From contig OZ218961.1 in assembly GCA_965112735.1 (NCBI GenBank), positions 1,054,001 to 1,118,000 of the forward strand: 64,000 bases of DNA. Direction: 5' to 3'. The notes under the pieces are model-generated. The model worked only from the letters and a program-made list of their open reading frames with translations. It searched no databases and was not told the DNA's origin. Origin of the DNA: Phaeosaccion multiseriatum. Taxonomy: Eukaryota > Ochrophyta, other classes. Within the stretch, counting starts at the first letter, position 1. Each line of letters begins with the position of its first letter. Below, piece after piece: positions 35,781 through 47,100 of this stretch. The position numbers were made by a program, and so were the translations under genes.

Positions 35781-35943
35781 CGGGTAGGTAGGTAGGTAGG
35801 TAGGTAGGTAGGTAGGTGGGTATGTAGGTAGGTAGGTAGGTAGGTAGGTAGGTAGGTAGGTAGGTAGGTAGGTAGGTAGGTTGGTAGGTAGGTAGGTAGG
35901 TAGGTAGGTAGGTAGGTAGGTAGGCAGGTAGGTAGGTAGGTAG
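35781..35943 (+). repeat. (GGTA)n microsatellite
   Basis: About 40 ggta units with a few single-base interruptions (gggtatg, ttggta, gcaggta). Confidence 0.95.
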
Positions 35944-36040
35944 CCTCCCTCTGATGGCTCCGTCCTCCCTTGCCCCCGAGCCAATGTTTGAGTTCAGGCA
36001 ATCATTTTTTTTTTTTAATTTAGCCAGTACCTGGTGTTGG

Positions 36041-38674
36041 TCAGTATTTGGGCCCCGCTCTGTACTTGGCCAATGTGCGCCTCTGTATGAGCGCCATAAC
36101 GCCGCCATCTGTGAACACCTCCCTCATGCTCTCCCCCAGCGCCCTGCGGAGGCGAAGGTCGCGAAGGCAAGCAACATCTCCAGCAGCAGCAGCAGTAGCA
36201 ATACCCGTAAAGGTGCCTCCTCTCCTTGCTCCTCCTCCCTCGCCCTCTCTCCTACCACCCCCACCCCCATTCGAGTCCCGGTCGACCTCCGCGTGTTGGT
36301 CCTCCACGTCGTCGACGTCGCCATCGTCGCCCTCACCATCATCACCAAACGGATCTCCTCTACCTGCGTCGCCCCTTTGCCCTCGGATGCGCACTCCCCT
36401 TCCCCTTCCCATTGGACTCTTCACCCCCTTCCCCTTCGATGAGCCGAGCCGAGCAATGTCGGAGATGAGTGCGGCATACTGCTCGCGAAAGAGGCCCCTT
36501 AGTTCCCCTTCTTCTTGTCGTCCGTCTCCCTCCTCCTCGTCCTCCTCCTCGTCCTCCTTATCGTACAGTAGTCGTGACAGCAATTTTTCTCCCCTAACCC
36601 TCTCCTTCTGCTTATGCCACTGCTTCTGCTCATGCTTCTGCTGCTTGTCTCGGTCCTCTCCTTCTTCCTCAAAGGCATCAAGTACGGTGAATCCATTATT
36701 GGCATTGGCGTTCGAGCTGCCACTGCTGCCACTGCTGCCTTCTTGCCAGGCAGGGGGGGGAGGTCTGGGTGGAGCAGGCATCACTTGAGCCCAGCCCCAG
36801 TCGATGTCTGCAGCAGCTGACTCTGCTGGCAATGCGCCTTCCCCTCCGACTTGCTGGGAGTGCTGCTGTTGTGGTGGTATGCCCACTCGCCCCTTGCGGG
36901 GTTCAGTCCCTCTGCTTCCTCCCTCCCCCTCTCCTCCTCCTCCTCCTCCTCCTCCTCCTCCTCCTCCTCCTCCTCCTCCTTGACTGTTCTCGTAACACCG
37001 GCATGTGCAAGCACACCTCATGCTCTGACCCTGAGAGGAGGCTGCTTCTTCCGCCTTCTTTTCCTCTTCTCCCTCCTCCTCCTCCTCCTCCTCTTGCTGC
37101 TCCTGCCACTGCCGCCGCTGCCGCCGTTGCCGGCTGTCGACGACACTACTGGCCGCGTTGGTGGACCGCGCCTTCACCTTGTGCTCCTCCCCCCACCCCC
37201 TGGCCTGCAACGTATACACCAATGCAAGTGAGATGAGTCTCTCCTCCAACGCTGTCTGCCCCTGTCTGTGTTGCTGCCGATACTGCTGCGCTGTATCACC
37301 AACTGCTGATGACATGCCATCGAGATGATGACTCGTCCCCCCCGCCCAAGTCGAGCGTCTCAGGGCTACCCCACCCGTACCCCCACCCGCCCCTGCCCCC
37401 CCCGCCCTGCTGCTCCTCTTGCCTACTCCTTCTTCTACGCCCCCCTCGCCGCACCTCCCGCCACGAGTGCCCTCGTCCCAGCTGGGAATGACGATTCCTT
37501 CCCCCTTCGCAACCTCGTTATTGCGAAGTGCGCACATCTCAACCGGCCACGTCGGCTCACGCTGAGGCGGCGTCCAGGGGAGCGGAGGCGGGCGGAGGTG
37601 GGGGTGATGGTCGGAGGAGGAGGTAACGCCCCTTCCATTCCCAGCCCCGCCCCCGCCCACGGCCGGCGATGCATACGGGTTGGACGAAGAACTATCATGG
37701 GGGGTATTCGCCATCTGTGGTGCAGAAGGAGCCCCCTCCTCCTTCCCGACTTTGCTGGAGAGGACTTTGTTGCTCCCGTTCTTGTTGCTGGTGGTGTCAT
37801 TGTTACCTCTGAGCGAAGAGTTGTGCAAGCTGCTGCCGGCTTCGTACCGCAGCGTTGCCTCCCCGTCGGCCATCGCCCCCTGGGCAACAGCTGCAGTGGC
37901 TGTGGTGGTCGACATTTCATCGCCGGCAGTGGCGCCCGCATTCTCCGCTCCTCCTCCTCCTCCTCCTCCTCCTCCCTCTCCTCCTTGTCTTTGAGCCGAG
38001 GATACCGCATACTTGGCCTCTTCGTCTGCGTCTGAGTCGAATAGAAAACGACTGGGCATTCGCGAGCCTTCCTCGCTACCCTCCTCCTCCTCATCGCCCT
38101 CCCCCTCTGCAATGTCCCCCACGCTAGCCAATCGCCGAGCAGCGGCAGACAGAGCAGACAGAGCTCGAGCTCCTTGCACTTGCATGACGCTCACATCATC
38201 ACCGCTCATATCACTTCCACCACCGTCTGCTTCGTCGGCATCTCCTCCTTCCTCCTCCTCCTCCTCATCTTCATAGTCATCGTCATCATAATGGTCCTCG
38301 TCCTCATCCTCATCCTCACCGCCCCCCCCCCTATTTCTCCCCCCCTTGTCCTCGTCACTTGGCACGTCTCGGTCCCCATCCTCGCTCTGATGAGTAGGTC
38401 GATGTTGGGTCAGCGTCGCGTGGAGCAAGGCCAAGTGGTCCTCCACATCCTTGGCTGCAGCTGCATCCTTGGCCTGCCGGTCCACCGAGTCACTGTGGTG
38501 GCGCTCAAACTCGTCCGAGTTGCTTCCATACTCGGGAGAGAAGGGCGGAGTGGCATCCTGGTTCGCACTGTCGTCCTGTTGCTTTGATTGGGGTCTCGGC
38601 GAAGGGTACCGCTGCTGCAAGTCGATGCTCTCAACATCGTCCTCGAAGTCGTCGTCGAACTCATCCTCGTACAT
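36041..38674 (-). CDS. Large acidic low-complexity protein, 877 aa, intronless, function unknown
   Basis: A single frame starts [19 protein letters not shown] and stops at 36041. It alternates acidic blocks ([20 protein letters not shown]), Ser/Asn and Gly runs, and a Gln/Arg segment ([20 protein letters not shown]). The C-terminus is more ordered and basic ([37 protein letters not shown]). One insertion near 37290-37310 matches the dispersed VGDTAQQ/GTTGGTGATACAG motif in reverse orientation. A predicted helical segment lies at [21 protein letters not shown]. No known domain was recognised. The ordered C-terminus is the part most likely to define a family. Confidence 0.7.
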   Translation of the reverse strand: MYEDEFDDDFEDDVESIDLQQRYPSPRPQSKQQDDSANQDATPPFSPEYGSNSDEFERHHSDSVDRQAKDAAAAKDVEDHLALLHATLTQHRPTHQSEDGDRDVPSDEDKGGRNRGGGGEDEDEDEDHYDDDDYEDEEEEEEGGDADEADGGGSDMSGDDVSVMQVQGARALSALSAAARRLASVGDIAEGEGDEEEEGSEEGSRMPSRFLFDSDADEEAKYAVSSAQRQGGEGGGGGGGGGAENAGATAGDEMSTTTATAAVAQGAMADGEATLRYEAGSSLHNSSLRGNNDTTSNKNGSNKVLSSKVGKEEGAPSAPQMANTPHDSSSSNPYASPAVGGGGAGNGRGVTSSSDHHPHLRPPPLPWTPPQREPTWPVEMCALRNNEVAKGEGIVIPSWDEGTRGGRCGEGGVEEGVGKRSSRAGGAGAGGGTGGVALRRSTWAGGTSHHLDGMSSAVGDTAQQYRQQHRQGQTALEERLISLALVYTLQARGWGEEHKVKARSTNAASSVVDSRQRRQRRQWQEQQEEEEEEEGEEEKKAEEAASSQGQSMRCACTCRCYENSQGGGGGGGGGGGGGGGGEGEGGSRGTEPRKGRVGIPPQQQHSQQVGGEGALPAESAAADIDWGWAQVMPAPPRPPPPAWQEGSSGSSGSSNANANNGFTVLDAFEEEGEDRDKQQKHEQKQWHKQKERVRGEKLLSRLLYDKEDEEEDEEEGDGRQEEGELRGLFREQYAALISDIARLGSSKGKGVKSPMGRGRGVRIRGQRGDAGRGDPFGDDGEGDDGDVDDVEDQHAEVDRDSNGGGGGRREGEGGGARRGGTFTGIATAAAAGDVACLRDLRLRRALGESMREVFTDGGVMALIQRRTLAKYRAGPKY

Positions 38675-39342
38675 TGATTATCGTATCTCTCCCGCGAGTA
38701 AAGAGAGAAGAGAGAGAGGAGAAGAGGGATGCCACCAAAAAAGCAATTGCAAAAAAGGCATCAACCGCCACCAGCGAGGTGCCTCACAGATCGTCCATGG
38801 GATGGAGTTTCCGTCAAGCGGCTGATCACTCTGCCAGCACCCTAGCCTGCGGACTCACACGATGCCTTGTGTGTCTTGAGGAGAGAAGAAAGGAGTGAGA
38901 GACTGGGAGGGAGAGAGAGAGAGGGAGGGGGGTGGCGCGGGGTCTCTTCATTGACTTAATGGTAGTCACCTAAAAAACCATGTAAAAAACGGGGAGAGAG
39001 AGAGAGCTGAGAAGAAGCAAAACAAGCCAAATATAGGCAATTAGGTAGGAGGGGAGGAAGCCTACGATGGCACTGGTGTGCATTGCCCGGGGCGGAGGAA
39101 GCGGCCTTGTAGGTGAGGGGTGAAACCAAAAGGCACACGTGCAGGGGGGGGGAGGAGTAAGGGCGGGGGAGGAGGAGGAGCAGAGGACGAGAGCTGTGAA
39201 GAGAAGCTGTGATCGGTACCCTGCAACCGCTTCTCATGATTTTTCGTGACTGCTTTCCGCGGTGAGGAGGGACCCTCCCTCCCTCCCTCCCTCCCTCCCT
39301 CCCCCACGCCCTCCTCCCTGCTTCCAACCGGCCTGACTCTGT
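38675..39342. promoter_or_regulatory. Divergent intergenic region
   Basis: 668 bases lie between the start of the acidic protein (-) and the earliest start of the adenylate kinase (+). It holds a GA-rich run near 38900-38930 and GGGAGG/CCTCC runs; no TATA box was found and no gene is supported. Confidence 0.3.
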
Positions 39343-41584
39343 TTGGCCCCCACTCCCTGCCCCTATACCGAATCTCTGCCCCAAGTAGGTAGTGGAAGCC
39401 GTGGCCTTAGGCGACAATGTCTCTGCTCCTCTACCAGCCCCCACCAGCCCCACCGACAGCGAAATCGGCAGAGGCAGCAGCACAGAGGGGTCACAGCCTT
39501 GATAATGGGAGCCCCAGGTGAGGAGAAGACCGTCCTGTCCGGAGACGCCTGCTGCTGAAAGGATGAGGAGGGGGAGGTGGGGAGCTGTAGGATCGGAGTA
39601 CTGGCAGAAGAATCATCCAATGAACTACACGATCCCCACCCCTCCCTCTCCTTCCTCTTGACACCCCTCTTTGTAACGCACGCCCCCCTCTTTCCCCCCT
39701 TGATCTGCTTATCTGCCGACGCTGCTGCTACTGCTCACCGACGGCCGCACACAGGCAGCGGAAAGGGTACCATAAGCAAGAAGATCATCAACAACTTTCC
39801 GTCCTTTGTCCACCTGAGCACCGGTGACTTACTGCGCGAGGCAGTGAGGGAGGAGACTGCGCTTGGAGTGCTCGCGAAAAGGTAGGACACACACACTTAT
39901 GTCACGGGTGGTGTCTGTGTGTGTGAGAGAGGGACAGAGATAGGGAGGGGCGAGGAAAGAGGGAGAGGGAGAGAGAGAGAGAGCGGGACTCAGCTTGGTT
40001 GGGATGACCCCTGCACCAATGGCACTTGTATTCATACTCTGCCTTCCTTCCTTCCTTCCTTCCTTCCTCGTGCGTGTGTGCGTGTGCGTGTGTGCATGTG
40101 CGCCAGGTTTATGGATCAAGGGGAGCTAGTGCCGGATGATGTCGTGGTTGATGTCCTTGCTCAGGCGTTACAGAAGGTACCCAAGGGGAAGCACACCTTG
40201 CTTGACGGCTTTCCACGGACCTTGCCACAGGTGAGGGAGAAGGAGGGAGAGGAAGAACAGGACGGAGGGAGGAAGAAAGACAGGAGAAAGGAAGTAGGGG
40301 AGGAAGGAAGGAAAGAAGGCAGGAAGGCGTACATTCAGGCAGAGGGACGGGGTGGTGGGGCGACAGCGAGGCACGAGAGAAAGCACTGGTGGGGGGAAAC
40401 CCCAAGAAGATGGGTGGGTACTAAAGTACTTTGCATCTCCTTCTCCTCTCCTCCCTCCTTCTCCTTTTCCTCCTCCTCCTCTTCCTCCTCCTCCTCCTCC
40501 TCCTCCTCCTCCTCCTCCTCCTCCTCCTCCTCCTCCTCCTCTCGTCCTCCCCCCCCTCCTGTGCCCCCTCTTTGCGCCACTACAATAACAAACTGGTGGC
40601 GATCGACTTGCCGCCTCTTACGACCCGTCGTGTCTGAAGGGTAACGCTCTTGACAAGAGACTCAAGCTGGACTTTGCGCTCGAGATCAACGTGCCGAGAG
40701 AGACCATCATAGACCGACTGAGCGATCGGTGGCTGTGCGAGAGCAACGGACGCATCTACGCGTATACCTACAACCCACCCAAGGAGAGAGGTGAGTGAGT
40801 TAATCGCCAGCAGCAGCAGCAGCAGCAGTTGGTGATACAGCAGCAGCTGCCCCTACCACCTCCCCTTCCTCGCCTCATATCCTCTCTTCTCTCCTCTCCT
40901 CCCCTCTCCTCTCGTCTTCTCCTCACCTCTCCTCCTCCCCTCTCCTCTCCTCTTCTCTTCTCCTCTCCTCTCCTCTTGTCCTTTCCTCTCCTCTCCTCTC
41001 CGCATATCCCCCCTCCCTCGCCTCTTGTCCGGTCCTCTCTCAGGCAAAGACGACGAGACTGGCGAGCCCCTTGTGCGGCGGCCTGACGACGACCCTGCCG
41101 TGGTGGAGAGGAGGCTCATCGAGTACGAGGAGATTACCTCCCCATTGCTGGTACGAAGAGGAGACAAGGAGGGGGGGAGAGGAGCGCGAGGAAGGAGGGG
41201 AGGGAGGGGGGGAGAAAGCGGGGAAAAGGTGAGGGAGCGAGAGACGTAGAGACACACACACACACAGACAAACAAGCACACACGCAGAGAGGAGGGTTAG
41301 GGTGCGGAGGGGTAGTGAGGGAGCGAGCGAGCGAGAGAGGACCCTCCTTCCCTAACTTTGTCTCTCCTTCCCTCCCTCCCTCCCTCCCTCCCTCGCTCCT
41401 CCTCTCTTCCCTCTCCTTCCCTCTCTCTCCCTCCCTCCCTCCCTTCCTCCCCTCCGACCAGGAGCACTACAAGTCAAAGGGTTTGCTCACTTCCTTCACA
41501 GGCACCAAGAGTGACGTCATCTACGTAGACGTCAGGAAATGGCTGGAAGAGAAGCTTTCGCTCTCTGGCCGAGGCAAATTTTGA
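39343..41584 (+). CDS. AK3: Mitochondrial-type adenylate kinase (AK3 / GTP:AMP phosphotransferase-like), 6 exons
   Basis: Exons are 39343-39517, 39755-39881, 40107-40230, 40640-40790, 41044-41150 and 41462-41584, with phases 1/2/0/1/0, giving 268 aa. The P-loop GAPGSGKGT is rebuilt across intron 1. HLSTGDLLREAV, LLDGFPRTLPQ, the LID segment GRIYAYTYNPPKERGKDDET and GEPLVRRPDDDP follow in AK3 order. The LID lacks the zinc cysteines of some bacterial enzymes. It interconverts NTP + AMP and NDP + ADP; AK3 members prefer GTP and act in the mitochondrial matrix. The frame stays open for 54 codons before the P-loop methionine and is Ser/Arg/Gln-rich, fitting a presequence, and TALIMGAPG matches AK3 upstream residues; hence the early start. 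Exon 4's acceptor (ctgaag) was chosen because LPQ-GNALD preserves family spacing. Confidence 0.92.
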
Positions 41585-43249
41585 TGACATAGACGGACTG
41601 CTACATTCCTTTTTTTGAAGGAGATTTTTTTTACGATAGAGCGAGACACTTTGATTTCGGTGTGAGAACGCCGACCAAAGGGGCGTATGGAGGGAGGGAG
41701 ATAAGAGAGAGAGAGAGGGAGAGATTCAGCGCCGTCGGGAGGGACAGGCAGGGGTTTCATCGAATTTCGCTTCAAGAGGGCGCGACGAGGAAGGGCAAAG
41801 GCTTGTTTACGAGCTGTCAAGATGCTGCGGTGCTCTTGGTGTGTGGTGTGCCTCTTCCATCGGCCTGGTCCACCGGCCTGAAGAGGGAGGGAGGGAGAAG
41901 AAGCGACGCTATCGAGCTGCTGGGGGGGGTCTTGGTGGGGCAGGAGAGGCACCGATGATGAAGCGATCCCTCGTGTGCTGATGGACGCATGCAGTTGAGT
42001 TGACCATAGAGAGAGAGAAAAGAGGGAGGGAGGGAGGGAGGGAGGGAGGGAGGGAGGGAGGGAGGGGGGGACAACGGGGAGATAGAGGGAGAGAAAATGA
42101 GACGGGGAGGAAGAGAGAAATAGAGAGCGAGAGGGAGTGTACCTCCAGCGGATCTGTTCACCCAATTGGTCCGCGGGGTGGGGGTGCGTACGCAAAGGGG
42201 AAATGGCGGGGAGTATGTGTGTTGGTCCACCACCTGCGACAGCTGTGAACAGAGGTGCCGCCATGGCGGAGAGAGCACAAATAGTCAGCTGTTAATCGAA
42301 AGGAGTCACTGCTAGAGGGGGAGGGAGGGGGGTGTGTAAGATAGTGTTCGTTTATATTGTATTTTTCTATTTTTTTACTACAAGAGGTATTTTTTTTTAT
42401 AAAAATTGATTTGAACATACTAAAACTGATGGGTAACAGTTGCTTTGACCGCAACTTAAAACATGTTGCATTAATTCATTCTTGATGTCAACAAGTGAGT
42501 GTGATGAGATGAAGCAGAAAAGTTTTGGCGGAGTTGGACTTGAAACGGTGATAAGATGCATGCGGTCCGGGCGAGGCTGCGCCAGCCTCGGTGAGAGTGT
42601 ATCAGGAGCAAAAAACGGCGCCGGAAAAATAGAAAGGAAGGATGTCGTCGACCCCTGACGTGCGACCTGCTAACTGCTACCGCCGGCGTCAGCCAACGTG
42701 CTACTACCTGCCAACGCCGCCAGGGTCAGCCAACGTGCTACCTGCATCAGTTAGTGTCAGCCAGCCTTGACCTGCTACCAGCCGACCGGCCGGCCGGCCA
42801 ATCATCAGCTGCCACCGCCGGCGTCCTAGCTGCTACCTACTACCGCCGGCGTCAACCGGCGTGCTACCTGCTACCGGCCGGCCACCAGTAACGTGCAACC
42901 AGGCCCTGGGGGAGGGCCCGGGCCCGGTACCATGTGGGTGAATATGGAGGGTTCGATATCAATATGAAGGAGAGCATGCGATATCGATAACGATATCGAT
43001 ATTGATATCGATATCGGAAAACCCCAGGGGGGGACTCTCCGTTGCCGCGCTTGTGATTCCATCGCACCTCGAAAGGCCGATCTCCCAGCAGACAAGGGCA
43101 TACGTGTAGAGAAGGAGCAAGAGGCAGTGGTGAAGCATTGGAGGAGGGAGAGCCTGGCAGAGTCCCTCTACCTCAGAGCAGATGGAGAGGCAAGGCGCCG
43201 AAGGGATCGAGATTTGAAAATCTGAGCACGTGGAGCAGAACAAGAGACG
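41585..43249. other. Intergenic region with GA repeats, an AT-rich island, GC-rich repeats and a GATATC cluster
   Basis: It holds (GGGA)n at 42025-42067, an AT-rich stretch at 42350-42430, a short CGAGGCT...AGCCTCG hairpin near 42574-42592, and imperfect GC-rich repeats at 42655-42895 built on gctacctgctacc and gccggcgtc. A GATATCGATATC palindrome cluster lies at 42955-43017. No gene is supported. Confidence 0.6.
42955..43017. repeat. GATATCGATATC palindrome cluster
   Basis: Overlapping gatatcgata / atcgatatc units on both strands read as one extended self-complementary stretch. Similar, shorter clusters occur at 6078-6125. Confidence 0.8.
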
Positions 43250-44148
43250 ATGGCCGTCCTCGCGAGCGTGGAGACGCGTTTTTTACTCGTCACACACGAC
43301 GATGAGTCGCACTTTGTGGCTTTGTACACGGGCCTCGACCCGAGGGAGCTCAACGCCCTCCTCAAGGCAGTGTACCGGATCGGAGCGGGAGAAGTCATTG
43401 GCCTCCGGGAGGGAGGGAGTGGGGTGGTTGTGCCTTTGTCCCTGGTCTGCACCAGCCCGGAGAAGCTTGGGCCGGACTCGCACGCCCTTCTCCTCACCAC
43501 CAGCACCAGTGGAGAAGGAGGCAATGGCGGTGACGCCCTGTACACCCGCAAGGGTTATGGCGAACAAAGTGCTCGAGGTATTGAGGAGATGATTTACAGA
43601 GCCATCCCTACTGCTACTGCCTCTGGTCCCATTTGGGGGAGTAGCGAAGGTGCGGGAGGCGGAGGGCGTGCTGCCAGAGACCAATTTGCTAACAACTTGG
43701 CGACTCAGGTCCGTGTTTTCCTATCACCGGCATGGCAAACTAACCCGGTTGCATATCAATCAGTCTATCCATCTCCACCTTTGTCGCCCCAAGCGTGGTA
43801 ATCTTTTGTGTCTTGTCAAAACTACATACACCCCTCAGTCTTTCCATCCTATGATAAATGTGTGGCTGTCTGCCCCACAGACTAGGCGGCTGAAGGAGGC
43901 AGCTGCGTCGTGGCAGACTCTGCGGGAAAGAACAGAGTACCAGAGAAGGGAGGGGGAGGGGGAGGAGGATGAGGAGGAGGAGAGTGACGATGACGACGAA
44001 GACGAAAGGGAGGAGGAAGACCGTGAGGATCCAGGAGAAGGTAGGCTCGGCGGGCGCTTTGTAGCAGTGTCTCTTTTTGAGCCCACGGTATTCCGAGCTA
44101 CTCTGAGCTACAAGAGACAGAGAGAGAGGGGGCAAGGGTTGAGCCGCG

Positions 44149-44196
<48 letters not shown>

Positions 44197-47100
44197 ACAC
44201 CCACACACACACACCCACACCTGCGTACACATACACACACACGCGCGTACACATTGTCACACTCTCTCCCCCCCTCACTGCCCTCACCCCCTCCCTCCAT
44301 CTCTCGCTCGTTGTCTCCCTACCATTCCCCCCTTCCCTCTCCACACATACACGCGCGCGCGCACACACACACGCACACACCCACACATTTATACACACAG
44401 AGGAGTGGAGAAGGTCCCTGCGCAATCCCTATGGCATCAACATGGAGAGGGCCGAGCACACCATGCGCTCCTTCGCTCTGCAGATGTCGAACAAGGGTCT
44501 GCTGTCCGACCCCGAGCTGCGAGCTTTCCAGGAGGCCATGAACGAAGGTGAGTAAGTGAGTAAGGCACCAATGCTGAGGCACCAATGGTGTGGCAGACAA
44601 GTGCGAGCTATTAGACACCTTTTTGTGTACCGCTACAAAGGAGAGGTATCTGTGTTGTTTCCCCGCAGCTGGTGTGGAGCGAAGGGCAAACGAAACGTAA
44701 TTTTGTCGTCCTTGTTGTCATCGCGCGGCGCTAACAACCATTCCCGACCCACTTAATACGCCAATGAACAGGGGCCGGTGTGGTGACCGCTGTCTACGCG
44801 GTGGCAGTGGCGGATCAAGATCAAGAGTATCTCGCTGCACTCATCATGGACGTGGCGAGTCGGAGGCTGTCGGCGGAGGGGAGGGAGTCACTTGCAGCAC
44901 AAGAGATTATGTTGAAGTTGGCCGCTGCCCTGGCCAGTGAAGGAGGGGGAGGGGTAGGGGGTGAGCCTTTGGATCGGTCGCAGCTGTTGTATCTGTGTAA
45001 CCTCATTCTTGTGCGCAGCGAGGCGGTCAGCTCGGTGTATGAGGCCTATCTAGGAGGGGGGAGTGCGGAGGGCCTGGTGAATGAATTGAAGGAAATTGCG
45101 GTTACCATGAGCGCAGGAGCGGCAGCACGGAATAGAGGAACCGCTCGCAGCGGCGGCAGGAGGAGGCAGAAGCGAGGCCGGGAGGAAGTGGACGAGGGGG
45201 ATGAGGAGGATGGCCGCGACGACGACGACGACGACGAGGAGGAGGAGGAGGACGACGGAGATCAGGAGGTGGAGGAGGAAGTGGAGGGGGTGGTGGTACA
45301 CCCTGATGTGGCGGAGGCGATTCTGTCAACCCTGACGGAGATGGCCAACAGAGGCCTCCTTCGCGTTGAAGAGGCCAAGCTTCTCATGCAGATGGTGACG
45401 CAATCTCCGTCAGATAACTCTACTTCCAGTGGAGCAGCAGCAGCAAGAGCAGGAGGAGGAGGAGGAGGAGGGGGAGGGGAGTGTGCGAGTCCAGGAGGAG
45501 GAGGACGGCAGCCGCTGGACGTGATTGTGGCTGCGTTTGACGTATATGCCGACGACGGGAAGCTTGAGGAGCTTGTGGACACGCTCAGTCGCGTGGCCCG
45601 ACTGGAGGGGCGAAGGAGACTCAAGGAGGTAATCGGGACGGCGCAGGCGGGAGGGGAAGCAACAGTAGCAGCCACAGCAGCAGCGGCGGCAACAGCGGCG
45701 GCAACAGCGGCGAAGGCTGCGAGGGCATCGGCGGCAGCGGCAGCAGCGGCAGCCCCTTCGGCGCCTCTGGATGGCGTCTCCACTGGTGCTAAGGATGAGG
45801 AGGAACAGCAGCTGATGCTCAAGCTCAAGCTCGCCTCGTTGGACAAGATGACCCCCACGGAACTTTTGGCGGAGGTTGGTGTGAAGAATGTGTGGAAGGG
45901 GCGAGTGCCGGATGTGCTCCTCAAGGTGCTTTGGAAGTCTGTGGCCGTTTGGGCCCTGACAGCGCCAGCCCCTCCGTCGCCCGCCCTCCCTTCTTCTGTA
46001 GCTGCTTCTGCTTCGACCGGTGGTGGTGCTAAAGTGGGAGGAGAGGGAGAGACGGGGGGAGAAGGAGGGGGAGGGGGGATGAACAAGTGGCAAGCGGCGC
46101 TGATTTGCAACGCTTTCATCCGCTTTGGCAACCACGCTGACACGTCAGAGAGGGAGAAGGAAGAGGAGGAGGAGAAGGAGGGGGGACTCTCCTCTCCCTC
46201 CCGTGGCAGTGGTGGTGATGGGCTGGGCACGTGCTCCAGGCTGGTGCGTAGCGCTTGGGAGGTGTACAAGCTGGAAAAAGACGAGGGGGACTTGCTAGAC
46301 ACTCTGCTTCGTGTGGCGCGAGTCGCGACGGAGGCGACGCAAAGGTCTGCGGTGGAGGAGGACGGGCCCTTGGCGGGCATGATTCTGAAGCACCAACAGC
46401 AGTACCAGCGAGGGGGGGTCGGCTTGAACAGTGGAGGTAGCAGTGCTGGTAGGAGGCGTGGAGGAGGGTCAGGCGGCTTCGGTGGTGGTGGGATGGACAG
46501 CATGGGGAGCAGCGGCAGTGGTTGGGGCGGGGGTTGGGGTGGAGGTGGCTCACCAATGACGACGGAGGAGATGCAAGCGGAGCATCTTCACATGAAGAAG
46601 GTCGGGCGGTGTGTGGTGACGTTACTCAAGGACGGTCGGATCAACGAGGCCCAGGCCAAGTGCCTTTTGGACGCTTCCCCCAAGGCCAGGGTGTTGATCA
46701 TTGGCACTCTGGAGACGTTTGACCAGGACGAGTCCGTGGAGAAGCTCTTGGAGACGCTCACGATGATTGCGGTCAAGGAGGAGGAGCTGAGGAGGATGAG
46801 AGGCTTCGGTGACCAGCCTTCTCCTGTGGTGGCGCCGTACTCTTCCCCACCCCGGCATGTGCAGGGATCGTCGTCACAGCAGGATGAGCCGCGGAGCTTC
46901 TCGGTGGAGCAGGGGAACAAGTTGGTGGTACAGGAGGAGGAGGAGGAGGAGGAGGAGGAGGAGAAGACGCAGAGCAGGGGAAAGGCAAGACGCGATGCAG
47001 GCAATGATGCAGCAGCCACCTCCTCCTCCTCCTCCTTCAGTCTGACGCGTGCGCAAGAAGAGATTAACGAGTTGGTGATGCGTTTGTACGAAGACGCCAA

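Larger units (their letters stand above)
34382..36040. other. Convergent intergenic region with tetra- and hexanucleotide repeats
   Basis: It separates the stops of the RRM gene (+) and the acidic protein (-). It holds (ACGC)-type runs near 34460, a (GTCAGT)n run at 35511-35540 and a long (GGTA)n array at 35781-35943. Frames are short or repeat-derived; no gene is supported. Confidence 0.6.

Noticed and set aside
42530-42640. Possible tRNA or small structured RNA near the CGAGGCT hairpin
   Set aside because: Only one short stem is visible; no cloverleaf, T-loop consensus or internal promoter boxes.
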